From Lepidodermella squamata (taxonomy: Eukaryota > Gastrotricha): 64,000 nt of DNA. This document shows positions 12,872 through 23,013 of the stretch, piece after piece. Every line of letters starts with the position of its first letter. The stretch's first letter is position 1. The DNA lies in NCBI GenBank assembly GCA_047495785.1, contig JBLDXI010000032.1, positions 3,038,001 to 3,102,000 on the forward strand. Direction: 5' to 3'. The notes under the pieces are model-generated. The model did not search any database. It saw nothing but the letters and a program-made list of their open reading frames with translations, and was not told the origin of the DNA. Made by a program: the position numbers and the translations under genes.

Positions 12872-13783
12872 ATGATCTTAAATTCCCGGTGTTTGGCCTT
12901 ATTGGCCGCCCTTTTCGCCCTGGTGAATGCTCAGGGCCAGACGGCCCGCGACCCGGCACTTGAGCAGACTATCAACACGTCGATCCGCAGCCAGTACATC
13001 CGTATGGCTCGCTACACGCCGCCGCGCTTCGATCTAATTTCCTATTCAACGCAAAGCAATGACAATGCGTATATTTTCGTCAAGGTTCAAGTTGATGCCA
13101 GTGAGTACGCTCACCTTCGGCTGTTCAGGCCAACAGCTGATCAATCGATTACCCTGCTTGCTTACCAGCGTAACAAGAACCGCGACGACCCCCTGGAGTA
13201 TTTTTCATCGACTTCGGACCGAAATCTGAACCGCCCGCCGGCTCCGGCTCCCGCCCCGGCACCGGTACCAGCACCGGGTCCAGTGATTTTCATCCCGGCC
13301 GATCAAGTTATTCTTGTTCCTGCCCCGGCCCCAACTACTCGCAGGGTGACTCCAAGGGCCACTAGAGCCACAACCAGGGCAACAGTCGCTATCGCCAGGG
13401 CGTTGACTACCAAGGCGGCAACCACCCCGCGACGACCGGCTACAACCACCCAGGTCTTCTATATCGATGCTGACACTGACTCAGCAATTCGCCGGTCAAT
13501 GAGCACCGACGTCCAGATCCAGTACATCCAGATGACTAGGGACGTGCCGGACCAATTCAGCTTGGTCAACTACGCAGTTGTCGACCCCAACCCGGGTTTT
13601 ATTTACATCGCTAAGGTTAAGTTGAACGATGCCGGCAAGTATGTGCACCTGAAAGTTAGAAGGCCTAATGACTTCCCTGTCGGAGGATTAGTTTTGATGA
13701 ACTACCAGCAAAAAAAGAAGGCAACGGACCCGATTGTTGATTTCAATACAAATAGCGACGGCACGAGCCCGATTCGCGGCTAA
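12872..13783 (+). CDS. Secreted protein with two stefin-like repeats, shortened tandem copy
   Basis: 303 residues, intronless: signal peptide (MILNSRCLALLAALFALVNA), stefin-like repeat 1 (about 25-115), a Pro/Ala then Thr/Arg/Ala-rich linker and stefin-like repeat 2 (about 205-295). It ends at a TAA shortly after repeat 2. It is a near-duplicate of the gene at 13979, and the similarity extends into the 5' and 3' flanks. Compared with that copy the third repeat is missing: sequence matching the start of the second linker (near 13792-13806) joins directly to sequence matching the 3' flank. This reads as an internal deletion plus a frame change. The QxVxG loop is absent from both repeats (STQSNDNA instead). 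Function is unknown; secretion is predicted from the signal peptide. Confidence 0.8.
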   Translation: MILNSRCLALLAALFALVNAQGQTARDPALEQTINTSIRSQYIRMARYTPPRFDLISYSTQSNDNAYIFVKVQVDASEYAHLRLFRPTADQSITLLAYQRNKNRDDPLEYFSSTSDRNLNRPPAPAPAPAPVPAPGPVIFIPADQVILVPAPAPTTRRVTPRATRATTRATVAIARALTTKAATTPRRPATTTQVFYIDADTDSAIRRSMSTDVQIQYIQMTRDVPDQFSLVNYAVVDPNPGFIYIAKVKLNDAGKYVHLKVRRPNDFPVGGLVLMNYQQKKKATDPIVDFNTNSDGTSPIRG

Positions 13784-13978
13784 TACTACTCCGAATCCGA
13801 ACGTTGAATTATTCTTAGCCTTGGTTATCCTAGCATTATTGTTTCCCAACATTGTTACAACTGGACATAAGGCCAAAGTCTCTAGAATATTATCACTTTT
13901 AGCGAATAAGTAGGTATAGCATGAACATGAAAATTATTAGGCTGCATTTTCGAATGTTTCTTATCATTTTTAGGAATA

Positions 13979-15268
13979 ATGATGTTAAATTCCCGGTGTT
14001 TGGCCATATTGGCCGCCCTTTTCGCCCTGGTGAATGCGCAGGGCCAAACGGCCCGCGATCCGGCACTTGAGCAGACTATCAACACGTCGATCCGCAGCCA
14101 GTATATTCGCATGGCTCGCTACACGCCGCCGCGCTTCGATCTAATTTCCTACTCAACGCAAAGCAACGACAACGCGAATATTTTCGTCAAAGTTCAGGTT
14201 GATGCCAGCGAGTACGCGCATCTTCGGTTGTTCAAGCCAACAGCTGATGCTGACCAATCGATCACCCTGCTGGCTTACCAGCGTAACAAGAACCGTGACG
14301 ACCCCCTGGAGTATTTTTCATCGACTTCGGACCGGAATCTGTACCGCCCGCCGACTATGCCTGACATGCCGGTTCCAGCACCAAGACCAGCTCCAGCTCC
14401 AAGACCCGCCCCGGCACCGGTACCAGCACCGGGTCCAGTGATTTTCATCCCGGCCGATCAAGTTATTCTTGTCCCCGCCCCGGCCCAAACTACTCGCAGG
14501 GTGACTCCAAGGGCCACTAGAGCCACAACTAGGGCGACAGTCGCTATCGCCAGGGCACTGACTACCAAGGCGGCAACCACCCCGCGCCGACCGGCTACAA
14601 CCACCCAGGTGTTCTTCATCGACGCAGCCACTGACTCAGCGATTCGCCGGTCGATGAACAGCGATGTTCGAGCCCAGTACATCCAGATGACTAAGGACGT
14701 GCCCGACCTATTCAGCCTGGTCAACTACGCCGTTCTACCCAACCCGGGCAATGTTTACATCGCCAAGGTTAAGTTGAACGATGCCGGCAAGCATGTTCAC
14801 CTGAAAGTTAGGAGGCCTGATGACTTCCCAGTCTCGGGGTTAGTTTTGTTGAACTACCAGCAGAATAAGAAGGCGACAGACCCGGCTGTTGATTTCAACA
14901 CGAATAGCGACGGCATGACCCGTACGACTAGAGGCATAGCCCGAGCCACGGCTGCTACTACAACCCCGAACCCGAATGTTGAGCCACTGGGTCCTCAATC
15001 AGCAGCTGATGCTACCATTCAGAAGTACGTCATGGCAGTTAGGCCGGATTTCGTGAAATGGAACACGGGCCAGCCAGCCCCGAAGTCTTTCGTGGCGGTG
15101 ACGCAGCGGACTCAAACCTCAAACCCGTGGATCAGCTTTGTCAAGGTCCGAACTGACGACTCGTATGCCCACCTTAAAATACTGACGCCGAGCACAGCTA
15201 AGGAATCACCGCAGCTGCTGTCCTTCGACCCGAATAAGAAGTTGTCGGATCCGCTCGAGTTCTTCTAA
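13979..15268 (+). CDS. Secreted protein with three stefin-like repeats
   Basis: 429 residues, intronless. A signal peptide (1-20) precedes stefin-like repeat 1 (about 25-117), a Pro-Ala-Arg linker (APRPAPAPRPAPAPVPAP), a Thr/Arg/Ala linker, repeat 2 (about 220-305), a short linker and repeat 3 (about 345-429, ending KKLSDPLEFF). Repeat 3 resembles the fourth repeat of the gene at 10984, which ends KKLSDPLDFF. No repeat keeps the QxVxG protease-binding loop. Against the 12872 copy the first linker is about 20 residues longer. The ATG lies 5 bp after an acceptor-like TTTTTAG that is also present in the other copy, suggesting a 5'UTR intron or spliced leader site. Confidence 0.82.
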   Translation: MMLNSRCLAILAALFALVNAQGQTARDPALEQTINTSIRSQYIRMARYTPPRFDLISYSTQSNDNANIFVKVQVDASEYAHLRLFKPTADADQSITLLAYQRNKNRDDPLEYFSSTSDRNLYRPPTMPDMPVPAPRPAPAPRPAPAPVPAPGPVIFIPADQVILVPAPAQTTRRVTPRATRATTRATVAIARALTTKAATTPRRPATTTQVFFIDAATDSAIRRSMNSDVRAQYIQMTKDVPDLFSLVNYAVLPNPGNVYIAKVKLNDAGKHVHLKVRRPDDFPVSGLVLLNYQQNKKATDPAVDFNTNSDGMTRTTRGIARATAATTTPNPNVEPLGPQSAADATIQKYVMAVRPDFVKWNTGQPAPKSFVAVTQRTQTSNPWISFVKVRTDDSYAHLKILTPSTAKESPQLLSFDPNKKLSDPLEFF

Positions 15269-15752
15269 GCCTTAGAAATCCTAGGAATTACTGTTTCCTG
15301 ACATTGTTAATTGTTAATAAGGCCAAAATGTCTAGAAAATTGTCACTTTTAGCGAATATAAGTATAGCAATCCTGAATTCACGTATATTTTCAACGTGGC
15401 GCTAATTGATTCAATAATAAAATCGTAGTGATGTGAAATTCCTATTTTTATAATGATTCAGCAGCAGATGGCAGATGAAAGTCCAAATAATAAATAATTA
15501 GTGCGAAAATGAATTATCCTCGTTGGTCAAATGCTGTCAATTTATTTAGGAAATTAAAGATTTCTTGCCAACGAAACCATTAAAGCAAGTTTTTGCCATC
15601 ACAGGGGATTCTAATGTATTAAATAAAAGTTGTCCCACTTAATCACGCAAAGATGAATTTTGCTGATGAATAATTTTAGCCATAAGTCATTAAGATATTT
15701 CCAGCTCATTATGACTAAGGGCATTGACTACCCTAGTTTTTTATTTCCTCAC
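15269..15752. other. Intergenic, no gene seen
   Basis: 3' flank of the three-repeat stefin gene and left flank of the transposon. AT-rich, with several AATAA motifs; no coding frame. Confidence 0.5.
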
Positions 15753-16097
15753 TAGGGTAATGTGCCCTAATGTGTCATAATTTCGCTTACTTTTTTTCGC
15801 GGCCCGATATCTACTCACCTGATGGGTCCCGGTCTGATTTTTTTGGACAGGGACCTCGGTTCAGGTCTTGACTTCGATAATCCGTCGAAAAAATTCAACT
15901 CCAATGCCTATTGTGAGCTTGGCAGCAGGTCTTGTTACGCAAGAGACCGATTATGACAGATTAGGAGCCGGCACCTAATTCGTCATAATTTTTCGACCAA
16001 CGGTCCTAACTGTCATAATGGGGTCTAGAGTGATTTTTTTGGCCTGCCGTTTTAGAAATAGGTAAAGCAAGGCCGGCGGATTCGATTTTCATGCTCA
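15753..16097 (+). repeat. Left terminal inverted repeat arm
   Basis: Matches the reverse complement of 18405-18749 over its full length. It contains several copies of a GTCATAAT-type motif in both orientations (near 15774, 15951, 15983 and 16011), possible binding sites for a transposase supplied elsewhere. Confidence 0.88.
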
Positions 16098-16315
16098 ATT
16101 CATTCAAAAATTCACGTTTGTCACGTTATTACGACCACCTAAAGCCACCTGCGATTTTTAGTCTGACTACCCTGCACTTCTATGGAAATACTAATGAAAG
16201 TCATGTCAAAAGCCACAATTTTACGAAGCTTTTTCAATTTCCTAATACTAATGCAACTTCGTGGCTAAACAACTTCGATTGGACTGAAGTTTATGTTCGG
16301 CTTTCTTATTGCTAG

Positions 16316-16595
16316 TGTGGCGGTGACGCCACCGCCCTGTTTACTATTTCTAGCAACATAATATGTACGGCGCGTGCTGCTTGGCAGCGCGCGCTCCACC
16401 TGTTTCACAAACTGGCTATAAAAAGCCCAATTTTACATGAAATTATCATCGACCGTTTCGGAGATCATGAATTAGCCTAGCCTTAGCAATAATAAAACCG
16501 CCTAGTTTCTTAGTTTGTCGGGAATTGTTTTTGCCTAAATACAAGTCGGGTCGTCGGTCATGATCCCGTGATCGCGAGAACCCGTCACCGTTACA
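16316..16595 (+). repeat. 5' LTR
   Basis: 280 bp. It contains an inverted GGCGGTGACGCCACCGCC near its start, a TATA box (TATAAAA at about 16417) and an AATAAA at about 16489, the expected U3 and R signals. It matches the 3' LTR apart from an extra AAT in AACATAATATG. Confidence 0.92.
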
Positions 16596-16596
16596 C

Positions 16597-16614
16597 TGGT
16601 GCATCGGCCGGGAA
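16597..16614 (+). other. Primer binding site, tRNA-Gly type
   Basis: TGGTGCATCGGCCGGGAA is complementary to an 18-nt tRNA 3' end that ends in CCA. From memory it matches the 3' end of invertebrate tRNA-Gly(GCC). Confidence 0.8.
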
Positions 16615-17303
16615 GTAGTGATCGTGGCAGTCGCTACAACCCGTTGGCCTGGAATCAGGGATTGTGGCAACCCTGTGACCTGTGAACTCCGTCCTCGCTC
16701 GAACGCTTGCCTGGAAACGACAGCCGCCCGTCCGTCTTGACCGCGCTTCCGCCGACACCTCCGTTCCGTTCCGTCCTTCCTTCCGTCCGCTGGTTGCGCC
16801 GTCATCCGCCTCGGTTCAGTCTTTGATGGTCCGTCGACTCCGCCGTCTTCCGTTGCCTGCCTGTCTTCCGGTACCGTCAGGCTGTCTGGCTCGAATTACC
16901 GTCTCGCGTTTCGAACCCGTACTGCCTGTTCTTCGCCTGGCTTTCTGTGTCCGCCGTCTGTTCGATGGAGTCGGTCGTCTACCTGGTTCCAACGGAATCA
17001 ACCGGCGACCTGCGTCCGTGTGGCCCGTCTTGCGCCTCTCCGACCCGTTGTCGACGTGTGCACTCGACCGCCGCCGTTCGCCCGTCAGCACTCTGGTAGT
17101 CTGGTTAGCATCTGCGCCTGTGAAAACCCCGCGTGGCAAACTGTCCGATCAAGCAAGTCCCGACCGACTGGAATCTCTGGCCTTCACCTTTCAACTGCCG
17201 CCGTCAAATACGAACGCTTCCTATTAAGACTATCTGTGATCATTCATTTCCGTGATTCATCTCTTTCACCGTGTAGTAAAATTCTGATAGCTTCCGCTTG
17301 ATT

Positions 17304-17316
17304 GAGTGGGGGAGAG
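17304..17316 (+). other. Polypurine tract
   Basis: GAGTGGGGGAGAG lies immediately before the 3' LTR, the position where plus-strand priming takes place in LTR retrotransposons. Confidence 0.85.
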
Positions 17317-17593
17317 TGTGGCGGTGACGCCACCGCCCTGTTTACTATTTCTAGCAACATATGTACGGCGCGTGCTGCTTGGCAGCGCGCGCTCCACCTG
17401 TTTCACAAACTGGCTATAAAAAGCCCAATTTTACATGAAATTATCATCGACCGTTTCGGAGATCATGAATTAGCCTAGCCTTAGCAATAATAAAACCGCC
17501 TAGTTTCTTAGTTTGTCGGGAATTGTTTTTGCCTAAATACAAGTCGGGTCGTCGGTCATGATCCCGTGATCGCGAGAACCCGTCACCGTTACA
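17317..17593 (+). repeat. 3' LTR
   Basis: 277 bp direct copy of 16316-16595, followed by the target duplication GCTAG. Confidence 0.92.
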
Positions 17594-18404
17594 GCTAGTT
17601 CGTAATGTATACCACAAGCTGTAAACCCAGTTTTGTACTACGAAACAGGGCTGAATAGATCATCCAAGACGCCTTATTTTGACCTTGAATAGCCTTTTTG
17701 GGCTTTAGAAGTAGTATCGCTGACTAGCCGACGCAGGCTAGATCTCGTTGGTATTATTCAGAATTTACCCCATTGCCTATCACGAAACTAGATGAACCGA
17801 AAATGAAATTTTTCAACCGACAGCACTTGAATCGAAATTTTACAATTTTGATGCGAATTTTCCGTAAATTTTGATAGTGGGTAGCATCAGGGTTCCGTAA
17901 GAGAGGGGCCAGCCGATTGAATGTGAAAATATTTCCACAGACCTATCAATTAGACTCAGATGTATGGAAACCTAGTTGACCAATTTGGTGTCTCATTTAG
18001 CCAATTTTATCGACATGCTAGATTAATGCCGGCCGTTAAATCCAGTCCAATTTAGTCATCAGTGCTCAATAAACGATATACCACGTAGGCTATATAGATG
18101 TTATATGGCTTTGTGCTGATTTACGAATGACTGAACTCTGCTAGAAATCCTGAAAATTTCAATTTTTTCAATTAGGCGTAAAATAAGCATTCGCTCATGT
18201 GACAATCAACAAGGTCCCTAAAAACAGTATGCCAGGGCCATATTTGGAGGTGCTGCTAGAGAAGAAGACCAGGCTGAGTCAGTAACTAGGCCTTATAGGG
18301 CTGGTGGCACGGTATCAAGAACGGAATGGTAAATTTGACATAGATAAACTAGACAGATACAACTTTGACGAATGCTCATGATTTCAACTGGAAATGTAAC
18401 TTCG

Positions 18405-18749
18405 TGAGCATGAAAATCGAATCCGCCGGCCTTGCTTTACCTATTCCTATAACGGCAGGCCAAAAAAATCACTCTAGACCCCATTATGACAGTTAGGACC
18501 GTTGGTCGAAAAATTATGACGAATTAGGTGCCGGCTCCTAATCTGTCATAATCGGTCTCTTGCGTAACAAGACCTGCTGCCAAGCTCACAATAGGCATTG
18601 GAGTTGAATTTTTTCGACGGATTATCGAAGTCAAGACCTGAACCGAGGTCCCTGTCCAAAAAAATCAGACCGGGACCCATCAGGTGAGTAGATATCGGGC
18701 CGCGAAAAAAAGTAAGCGAAATTATGACACATTAGGGCACATTACCCTA
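18405..18749 (-). repeat. Right terminal inverted repeat arm
   Basis: Inverted partner of 15753-16097. The inner boundary is TGAGCAT and the outer boundary is CATTACCCTA. The flanking DNA differs on the two sides, so the repeat ends are sharp. Confidence 0.88.
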
Positions 18750-18921
18750 CTCATTATTTATAAGGTTCGCTTTTTTCAGCGAAAAAGTTCCGACTAAAGG
18801 TCCAGATGTTGCATGAATTCCGATTGCGTGAGGCATCTCACTTTCCGCCGTTATGCCTACTTAAAACCGGCTCTCGTCCGACTTTTTTAGGCCTAAATTA
18901 TCATTTTTTAATCCAAAAATC

Positions 18922-19372
18922 ATGTTTCGTTCTGCACATTTCGTTGTTTCGGCCTGCTTCGTTGCCGCCTGCTTGATTGTTGGCGGTGAAGCTAATATTT
19001 CCGGCGCCTTCAGCAGCGCGAGACCCGCCTCGGAAGCAGATGCCGACATCCTGGCCGTGCTTCAGGGTCCCATTAAAAAGCAGTTCAGTGAAAAAGCGGG
19101 TCTGAAGGAGGCCGACCTGGCAACATTTGAGCCACTGTACTTCACTGAACAAGTTGTCGCTGGTAGGAACTACAATTTCTTGGTAAAATTGTCAAAAAAT
19201 CACGATTTTTCCCACACACCTGAATTTTTCCAATTAGGTGAAAATCAGCGACGAGGAGTGTGTTCAGATCCGAATCTATAAGCCACTCGGTGGCAGGCCG
19301 GCAGAGCTGTCTACCTTCGAACGCAACGTCGAATGTGAAGTCACTATTCAAGCAGCTGACGACGACGAATAA
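18922..19372 (+). CDS. Secreted stefin-type cysteine protease inhibitor
   Basis: Two exons (18922-19182, 19238-19372; intron 55 bp) give 131 residues. A signal peptide (about 1-24) precedes a single stefin domain with the inhibitory first loop QVVAG, preceded by a helix (IKKQFSEKAGL). The intron falls directly after the strand that follows QVVAG, at the K-V junction, as in the other stefins of this window and in animal stefin genes generally. The second exon has VKISDEE and then an acidic tail ending DDDE. The hydrophobic C-terminal end expected of stefins (L-x-YF) is replaced by a Cys-containing, acidic end. Predicted role: extracellular inhibition of papain-like proteases. Confidence 0.85.
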
Positions 19373-19738
19373 AGAGCAAAACTTCCCCAAATCTTTTTGA
19401 ATTTTGGTACCTTAAGATCCTCCCGAATCTTCACCATTCCCTCCATAACCCAATTAGCGAGGCCGAACCTTGAAATAATCCATCGTCCACCGTTCCATTT
19501 TCTGAATATTTGTTGCAATTGCAATAAATCATCAATTACAATTACATATAAATTCTAATCGTTGGAATGGCTTGGCGAGGTTTTTGCTCGCGATTTCGGA
19601 GTGGTCGCGTGACTACGCCCTGATTATTTTTCATTCCGCATGCACCAGATGCTGAGCTCGTGCTGTGTTGAGTTGTTACAATGTTGCAATTTTATTGTCT
19701 TTATTCATCGCAAATTATAAGAATAAGAAAGTTTTGAA

Positions 19739-20296
19739 ATGATCGCCTTCATCGCGCTGATTTTTGGGTCATCGATTTTGGCATCGGGCCAAAGTATGCT
19801 TATTGGCGGACTGGGCGAGCCTAAACCAGCATCCGAAGCTCCGCCCAAGCTTCTGACAGCTTTAAACGAACACATTTTACACCAGTTCAGCGAAAAAGCT
19901 AACATTACGCCCGAGAAATTCGAACTCGTCTCATTTACGACTCAGGTCGTTTCTGGGTTCAACTATTTTGCAAAGGCAAGAATTTACTTGGCGCCGATAG
20001 TACGCCTAATTTTTTATTATTTTTTCCAGGTTAAAATAAGTGACGACGAATACGTTCATCTTCGCATTTACGAGCCGCTGCCTTACACTAAGCAGCCAAT
20101 GGAGCTTCACGCCTATCAACGAGGCCATTTACTCGGCTCGAAAATCAATTACTTCCAAGAAAGCAGTGATTCAGCCCTAACAACGTCGGACACTGCTACT
20201 ACTACTACTACAGCGTCGGAAAATGACGAAAGCGAGGATGAGGAAGATTCCGATGACTCTGAAAACGCTGAATGGGCTAGAATTCGAGAAATATGA
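19739..20296 (+). CDS. Secreted stefin with acidic tail; GC-AG intron
   Basis: Exons 19739-19975 and 20030-20296 give 167 residues: signal peptide (about 1-17), a stefin domain with QVVSG as inhibitory loop, then VKISDDEYVHLRIYEPLPY, ending in KINYFQ. A 45-residue Ser/Thr then Glu/Asp-rich tail follows. The 54-bp intron begins GC (AAG|GCAAGA) and ends TTTTCCAG. It is a multiple of three and lacks a stop, so unspliced message would also be open; splicing restores the family's K-V junction and is strongly preferred. The acidic tail is unusual for a stefin. Predicted secreted inhibitor. Confidence 0.82.
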   Translation: MIAFIALIFGSSILASGQSMLIGGLGEPKPASEAPPKLLTALNEHILHQFSEKANITPEKFELVSFTTQVVSGFNYFAKARIYLAPIVRLIFYYFFQVKISDDEYVHLRIYEPLPYTKQPMELHAYQRGHLLGSKINYFQESSDSALTTSDTATTTTTASENDESEDEEDSDDSENAEWARIREI

Positions 20297-21559
20297 CTAT
20301 TTAGATTGGCCAGAAAATTTGCTAAAAGTCATTTGATGCCTCAAGTGTTTAAAAATGCCGGTTCCACCGGGCTTAACCCGGATCAATAAAAATCATCAAT
20401 AAAGACGGTGTTGGGCCTATTTTCTACGATCATTTTCCCTTGGTCTGAAACGTGTGAAGTTAAAGGGTGGGAGGAGACGGGAATGCCGGACTAGGGTTTA
20501 TATCGCATATATCAAACGGGCAATTAAAATCTAGGTAGCGTTTCTGTTAAAATTCGGAAAATTAATTGAGACTTTTCTCGTGGAAACACGCTAATTTTCA
20601 TGTGATCTGCACGTGATCGGCCCGTTGAGAAGCCTGCTCGATTCTGGATTAGAATCTCAACTTGGTAAAAATCCCTGAAAAATAACCAAAAACCCCTAAA
20701 AACTGCCCTGAACTTTGACCTCGAAAGCCTCGGACATTTTTAGAGATTTCTGGCTTTGCTTTAGGGTTTTTACTGACTTTGTTCGACGAGGGATTTTTGA
20801 GAAATTTCAAATTAATGGCAGAAATTCGCGGTAAATAATATATAAATTTTCGTTCGGGATCTTATAAGCTGCTGTTGCAAACTAGGTCACTAGAGCCATT
20901 GAAGTAATTTGACCTGAGGCCTCACCTTTGACCGCAGAAGCACCAGATGAATTGAAATAGTGTATTATTTTCAGTAAAAATTAGACAAAAGCTCAGCAGT
21001 GCCCTAGCGGCCGAAATAAAGTGGCCGAAACTAGGACCATGCAGTCTACATCGTCGCGTATTAACATGTAAGATGGAGATAAAAGATCGATCGTCATGTG
21101 ATTTACGTATAGGATTGACGCTCGCGACTTATTAAACCTGGTCGCGTGGCTCGGCTCTATTTATTTTTCATTTCATTACATGTTAACAGTGTAATAGGTT
21201 CCTGAGATTAACAATTTACCCTCGAATTAAATTTATAGCTATTTAATAATAGCATCGGTCGAAATCATCACGTTAAATTTTGCTTACTCCATTTTGGCAT
21301 CTAGCCAAGTAATGGATGGCAACTCGCGAACTCTCACAAAACTTGGAAAGGCTGTTATTATATCAGACATAGGTCTAGCGAAAAATACGCCCGAGCCATT
21401 CAACTTCACGAAAAACTAGCCGATTTTTTTCCGAATTTTGCACCTTTTAATTTAGGTTTTACCCACTGATAAAAAATGTAATTACGTGATGCTTTTGGCC
21501 GCAAAATATTCGAAATGTATTTGTTTCATTTTTGTTTCGATAGGCTGCTAAACCAATTC
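20297..21559. other. Intergenic, no gene seen
   Basis: About 1.2 kb between two stefin genes. Degraded stefin-like exons were looked for and none was convincing. A polyadenylation-type AATAAA follows the upstream gene near 20385. Confidence 0.45.
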
Positions 21560-22222
21560 ATGTCTCAACTTATTTTATGCGTCGCTACGTTCGGACTCTT
21601 GATCGGCTTCTCGGCGGCTTTTGGTCTCGGCGGCGGCGGCATGAGACTTGGCGCCGCCGGTGCGGCGAAACCTGCTGAAGAGGCCGACGATGTGCTGAAA
21701 GAAGCCATTGCGACCAGAATTCGCGAACAATACACCATTCGATCTCGCCGACCTCCAAGATGTTTTGATTTGGTGTCGTTTAAAACTCAAATCGTGGCTG
21801 GAACAGTTTATTTTTGTAAGGTGAATATTTCTGTTCCCACTTCCCAATATTTAGAATTAACGAATTTTGTCATCACACCACTAAAAATATATGAATGCGG
21901 CCCAACCACCAAATCAAAAAAATCAAAATTTCAAATTGAAATAAATAAATTGCAATATCCCTTCAAGGTTGTATTTTAAGCATCTTTTGTTCCCAATTTT
22001 TCAAAATTTCGAAGCAATATTCCCATTCAAAATTTAAAAGTCCTCTCACTATTTTGTTCTGAAATTGAATTTGAATTTATTATCAATCAGGTTAAAACTG
22101 GCTCGCGATATTACGCTCACTTACGAGTGTTCGAACCTCTGCCCTATACCGGTCTACCGATGGAGCTGGAAGCTGTTCAGTACAAGAAAAAGTTGGAAGA
22201 TGAAATCGAATACTTCCAATGA
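21560..22222 (+). CDS. Secreted stefin-type cysteine protease inhibitor
   Basis: Exons 21560-21820 and 22091-22222 give 130 residues; at 270 bp the intron is longer than most here. Signal peptide about 1-19, Gly-rich stretch (GLGGGGMRLG), then the stefin domain with helix, QIVAG loop and, after the K|V intron, VKTGSRYYAHLRVFEPLPY, ending EIEYFQ. An upstream in-frame ATG at 21515 would add residues before the signal peptide and lies in front of an acceptor-like TCGATAG, so I prefer 21560. All stefin hallmarks are present, so it is probably active. Paralogue of the neighbours at 18922, 19739 and 22584. Confidence 0.85.
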
Positions 22223-22583
22223 AGACACAGCCAGAAAGAAAATGACTCTATTTTTAATTCTGCCTTGCTTTTTCAATCTAGCGACTTATCATCGCGACTT
22301 CAGTGATATGCGAAACCATGGAATAAACTTAGTACTATAGTTGATTAATTTTTTTTTTCTTTTTATTGCTAATATTTTGCTTTTGAATAAATTACTCATG
22401 AATTCGAAGCCTCGTGAGTTTACTCAGCCCTCATGCTAGAGGATCCACGCGTTTTGCCAACATTTTCGATTTAGTTTGTTCAGCTGCAGTTGACGCTAAT
22501 TAACAACTCGGCAACCGAAAAAAATGACAGATTGAGTCTAAAATCTGGTTGCTTTTAACCTGATACGTTATTTTCTACTAAAA

Positions 22584-23013
22584 ATGATGAAAATTATTTT
22601 TGTTTTCGCTATTTTCATTGTCGCTGCTATAACAGACAATGAAATTAATGCCGGAGGTCTCGGCCCTGAGACCTCGCGCGATCAGCTGCCGGCCGATGTG
22701 ATCGATGAGATCGAACAGGTCATCCTTGAACAGTTCGTCGCCTCAACTGGACAGACCCCGGAAAAATTCCACATCGTCTCGTTCGCCCAACAGGTCGTCG
22801 CCGGCCAAAACTACTTTGTCAAGGTATCAATAAAAAGATTTATTGTTTTTTTGTGATTATATTCTTGAATTTCATAAGGTTGATATTGGCAACGGCGAGT
22901 TCGCTCATCTTCGCGTATACGAGCCTCTGGATGTTACGCAGGCTCTGCAGCTGAGCGGCATCGAACGCGGCAAGAGCGCTAACGATAAGCTGGAATATTT
23001 CGAAAAGCAGTAA
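22584..23013 (+). CDS. Secreted stefin-type cysteine protease inhibitor
   Basis: Exons 22584-22823 and 22879-23013 (intron 55 bp) give 124 residues. Signal peptide about 1-18, an N-terminal Gly-Gly (AGGLGPET) in the place where the stefin trunk contacts proteases, helix, QVVAG loop, K|V intron, then FAHLRVYEPL, ending KLEYFEKQ. It is the most canonical stefin of the locus. Last of the plus-strand stefin genes before the ion-channel run. Confidence 0.87.

Larger units (their letters stand above)
12819..15377. repeat. Tandem gene duplication (two units)
   Basis: Unit 1 is about 12819-13927 and unit 2 about 13928-15377. Both begin with AAAATTATTAGGCTG, carry one multi-stefin gene and end with a TCTAGAA-A-TT-TCACTTTTAGCGAATA block (near 13880 and 15331). 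Unit 1 is shorter because it lacks the third stefin repeat. Confidence 0.8.
16316..17593 (+). mobile_element. Short non-autonomous LTR retrotransposon (TRIM-like), nested
   Basis: Two direct LTRs (16316-16595 and 17317-17593) flank 721 bp of internal sequence. Both LTRs start TGTGG and end TTACA, so they have the usual TG...CA ends. A 5-bp target duplication GCTAG lies at 16311-16315 and 17594-17598. One base inside the 5' LTR is an 18-nt primer binding site, and a purine tract precedes the 3' LTR. There is no gag, protease, reverse transcriptase or integrase frame, so it must be mobilised in trans. The LTRs differ by little more than a 3-bp indel, which argues for a recent insertion. It sits in the interior of the 15753-18749 element and therefore inserted after it. 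Confidence 0.92.
15753..18749. mobile_element. Element with 345-bp terminal inverted repeats, no transposase gene
   Basis: The ends 15753-16097 and 18405-18749 are inverted copies of one another, both 345 bp, with only a few mismatches (for example near 16058). The outermost bases are TAGGGTAATGTGCCC on the left and its complement on the right, so the target duplication may be TA, which would place the element proper at 15755-18747. The unique interior has no transposase-like frame. Without the LTR element inserted in it (16316-17593 plus a 5-bp duplication) it would be about 1.7 kb. This is the layout of a non-autonomous long-TIR DNA transposon or foldback element. I cannot assign a superfamily. 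Confidence 0.85.

Noticed and set aside
16682-17227. 181-codon open frame inside the LTR element
   Set aside because: It has no ATG start, is Arg/Pro/Ser-rich as expected from GC- and CT-rich DNA, and shows no gag or pol motif. A long open frame also exists on the other strand.
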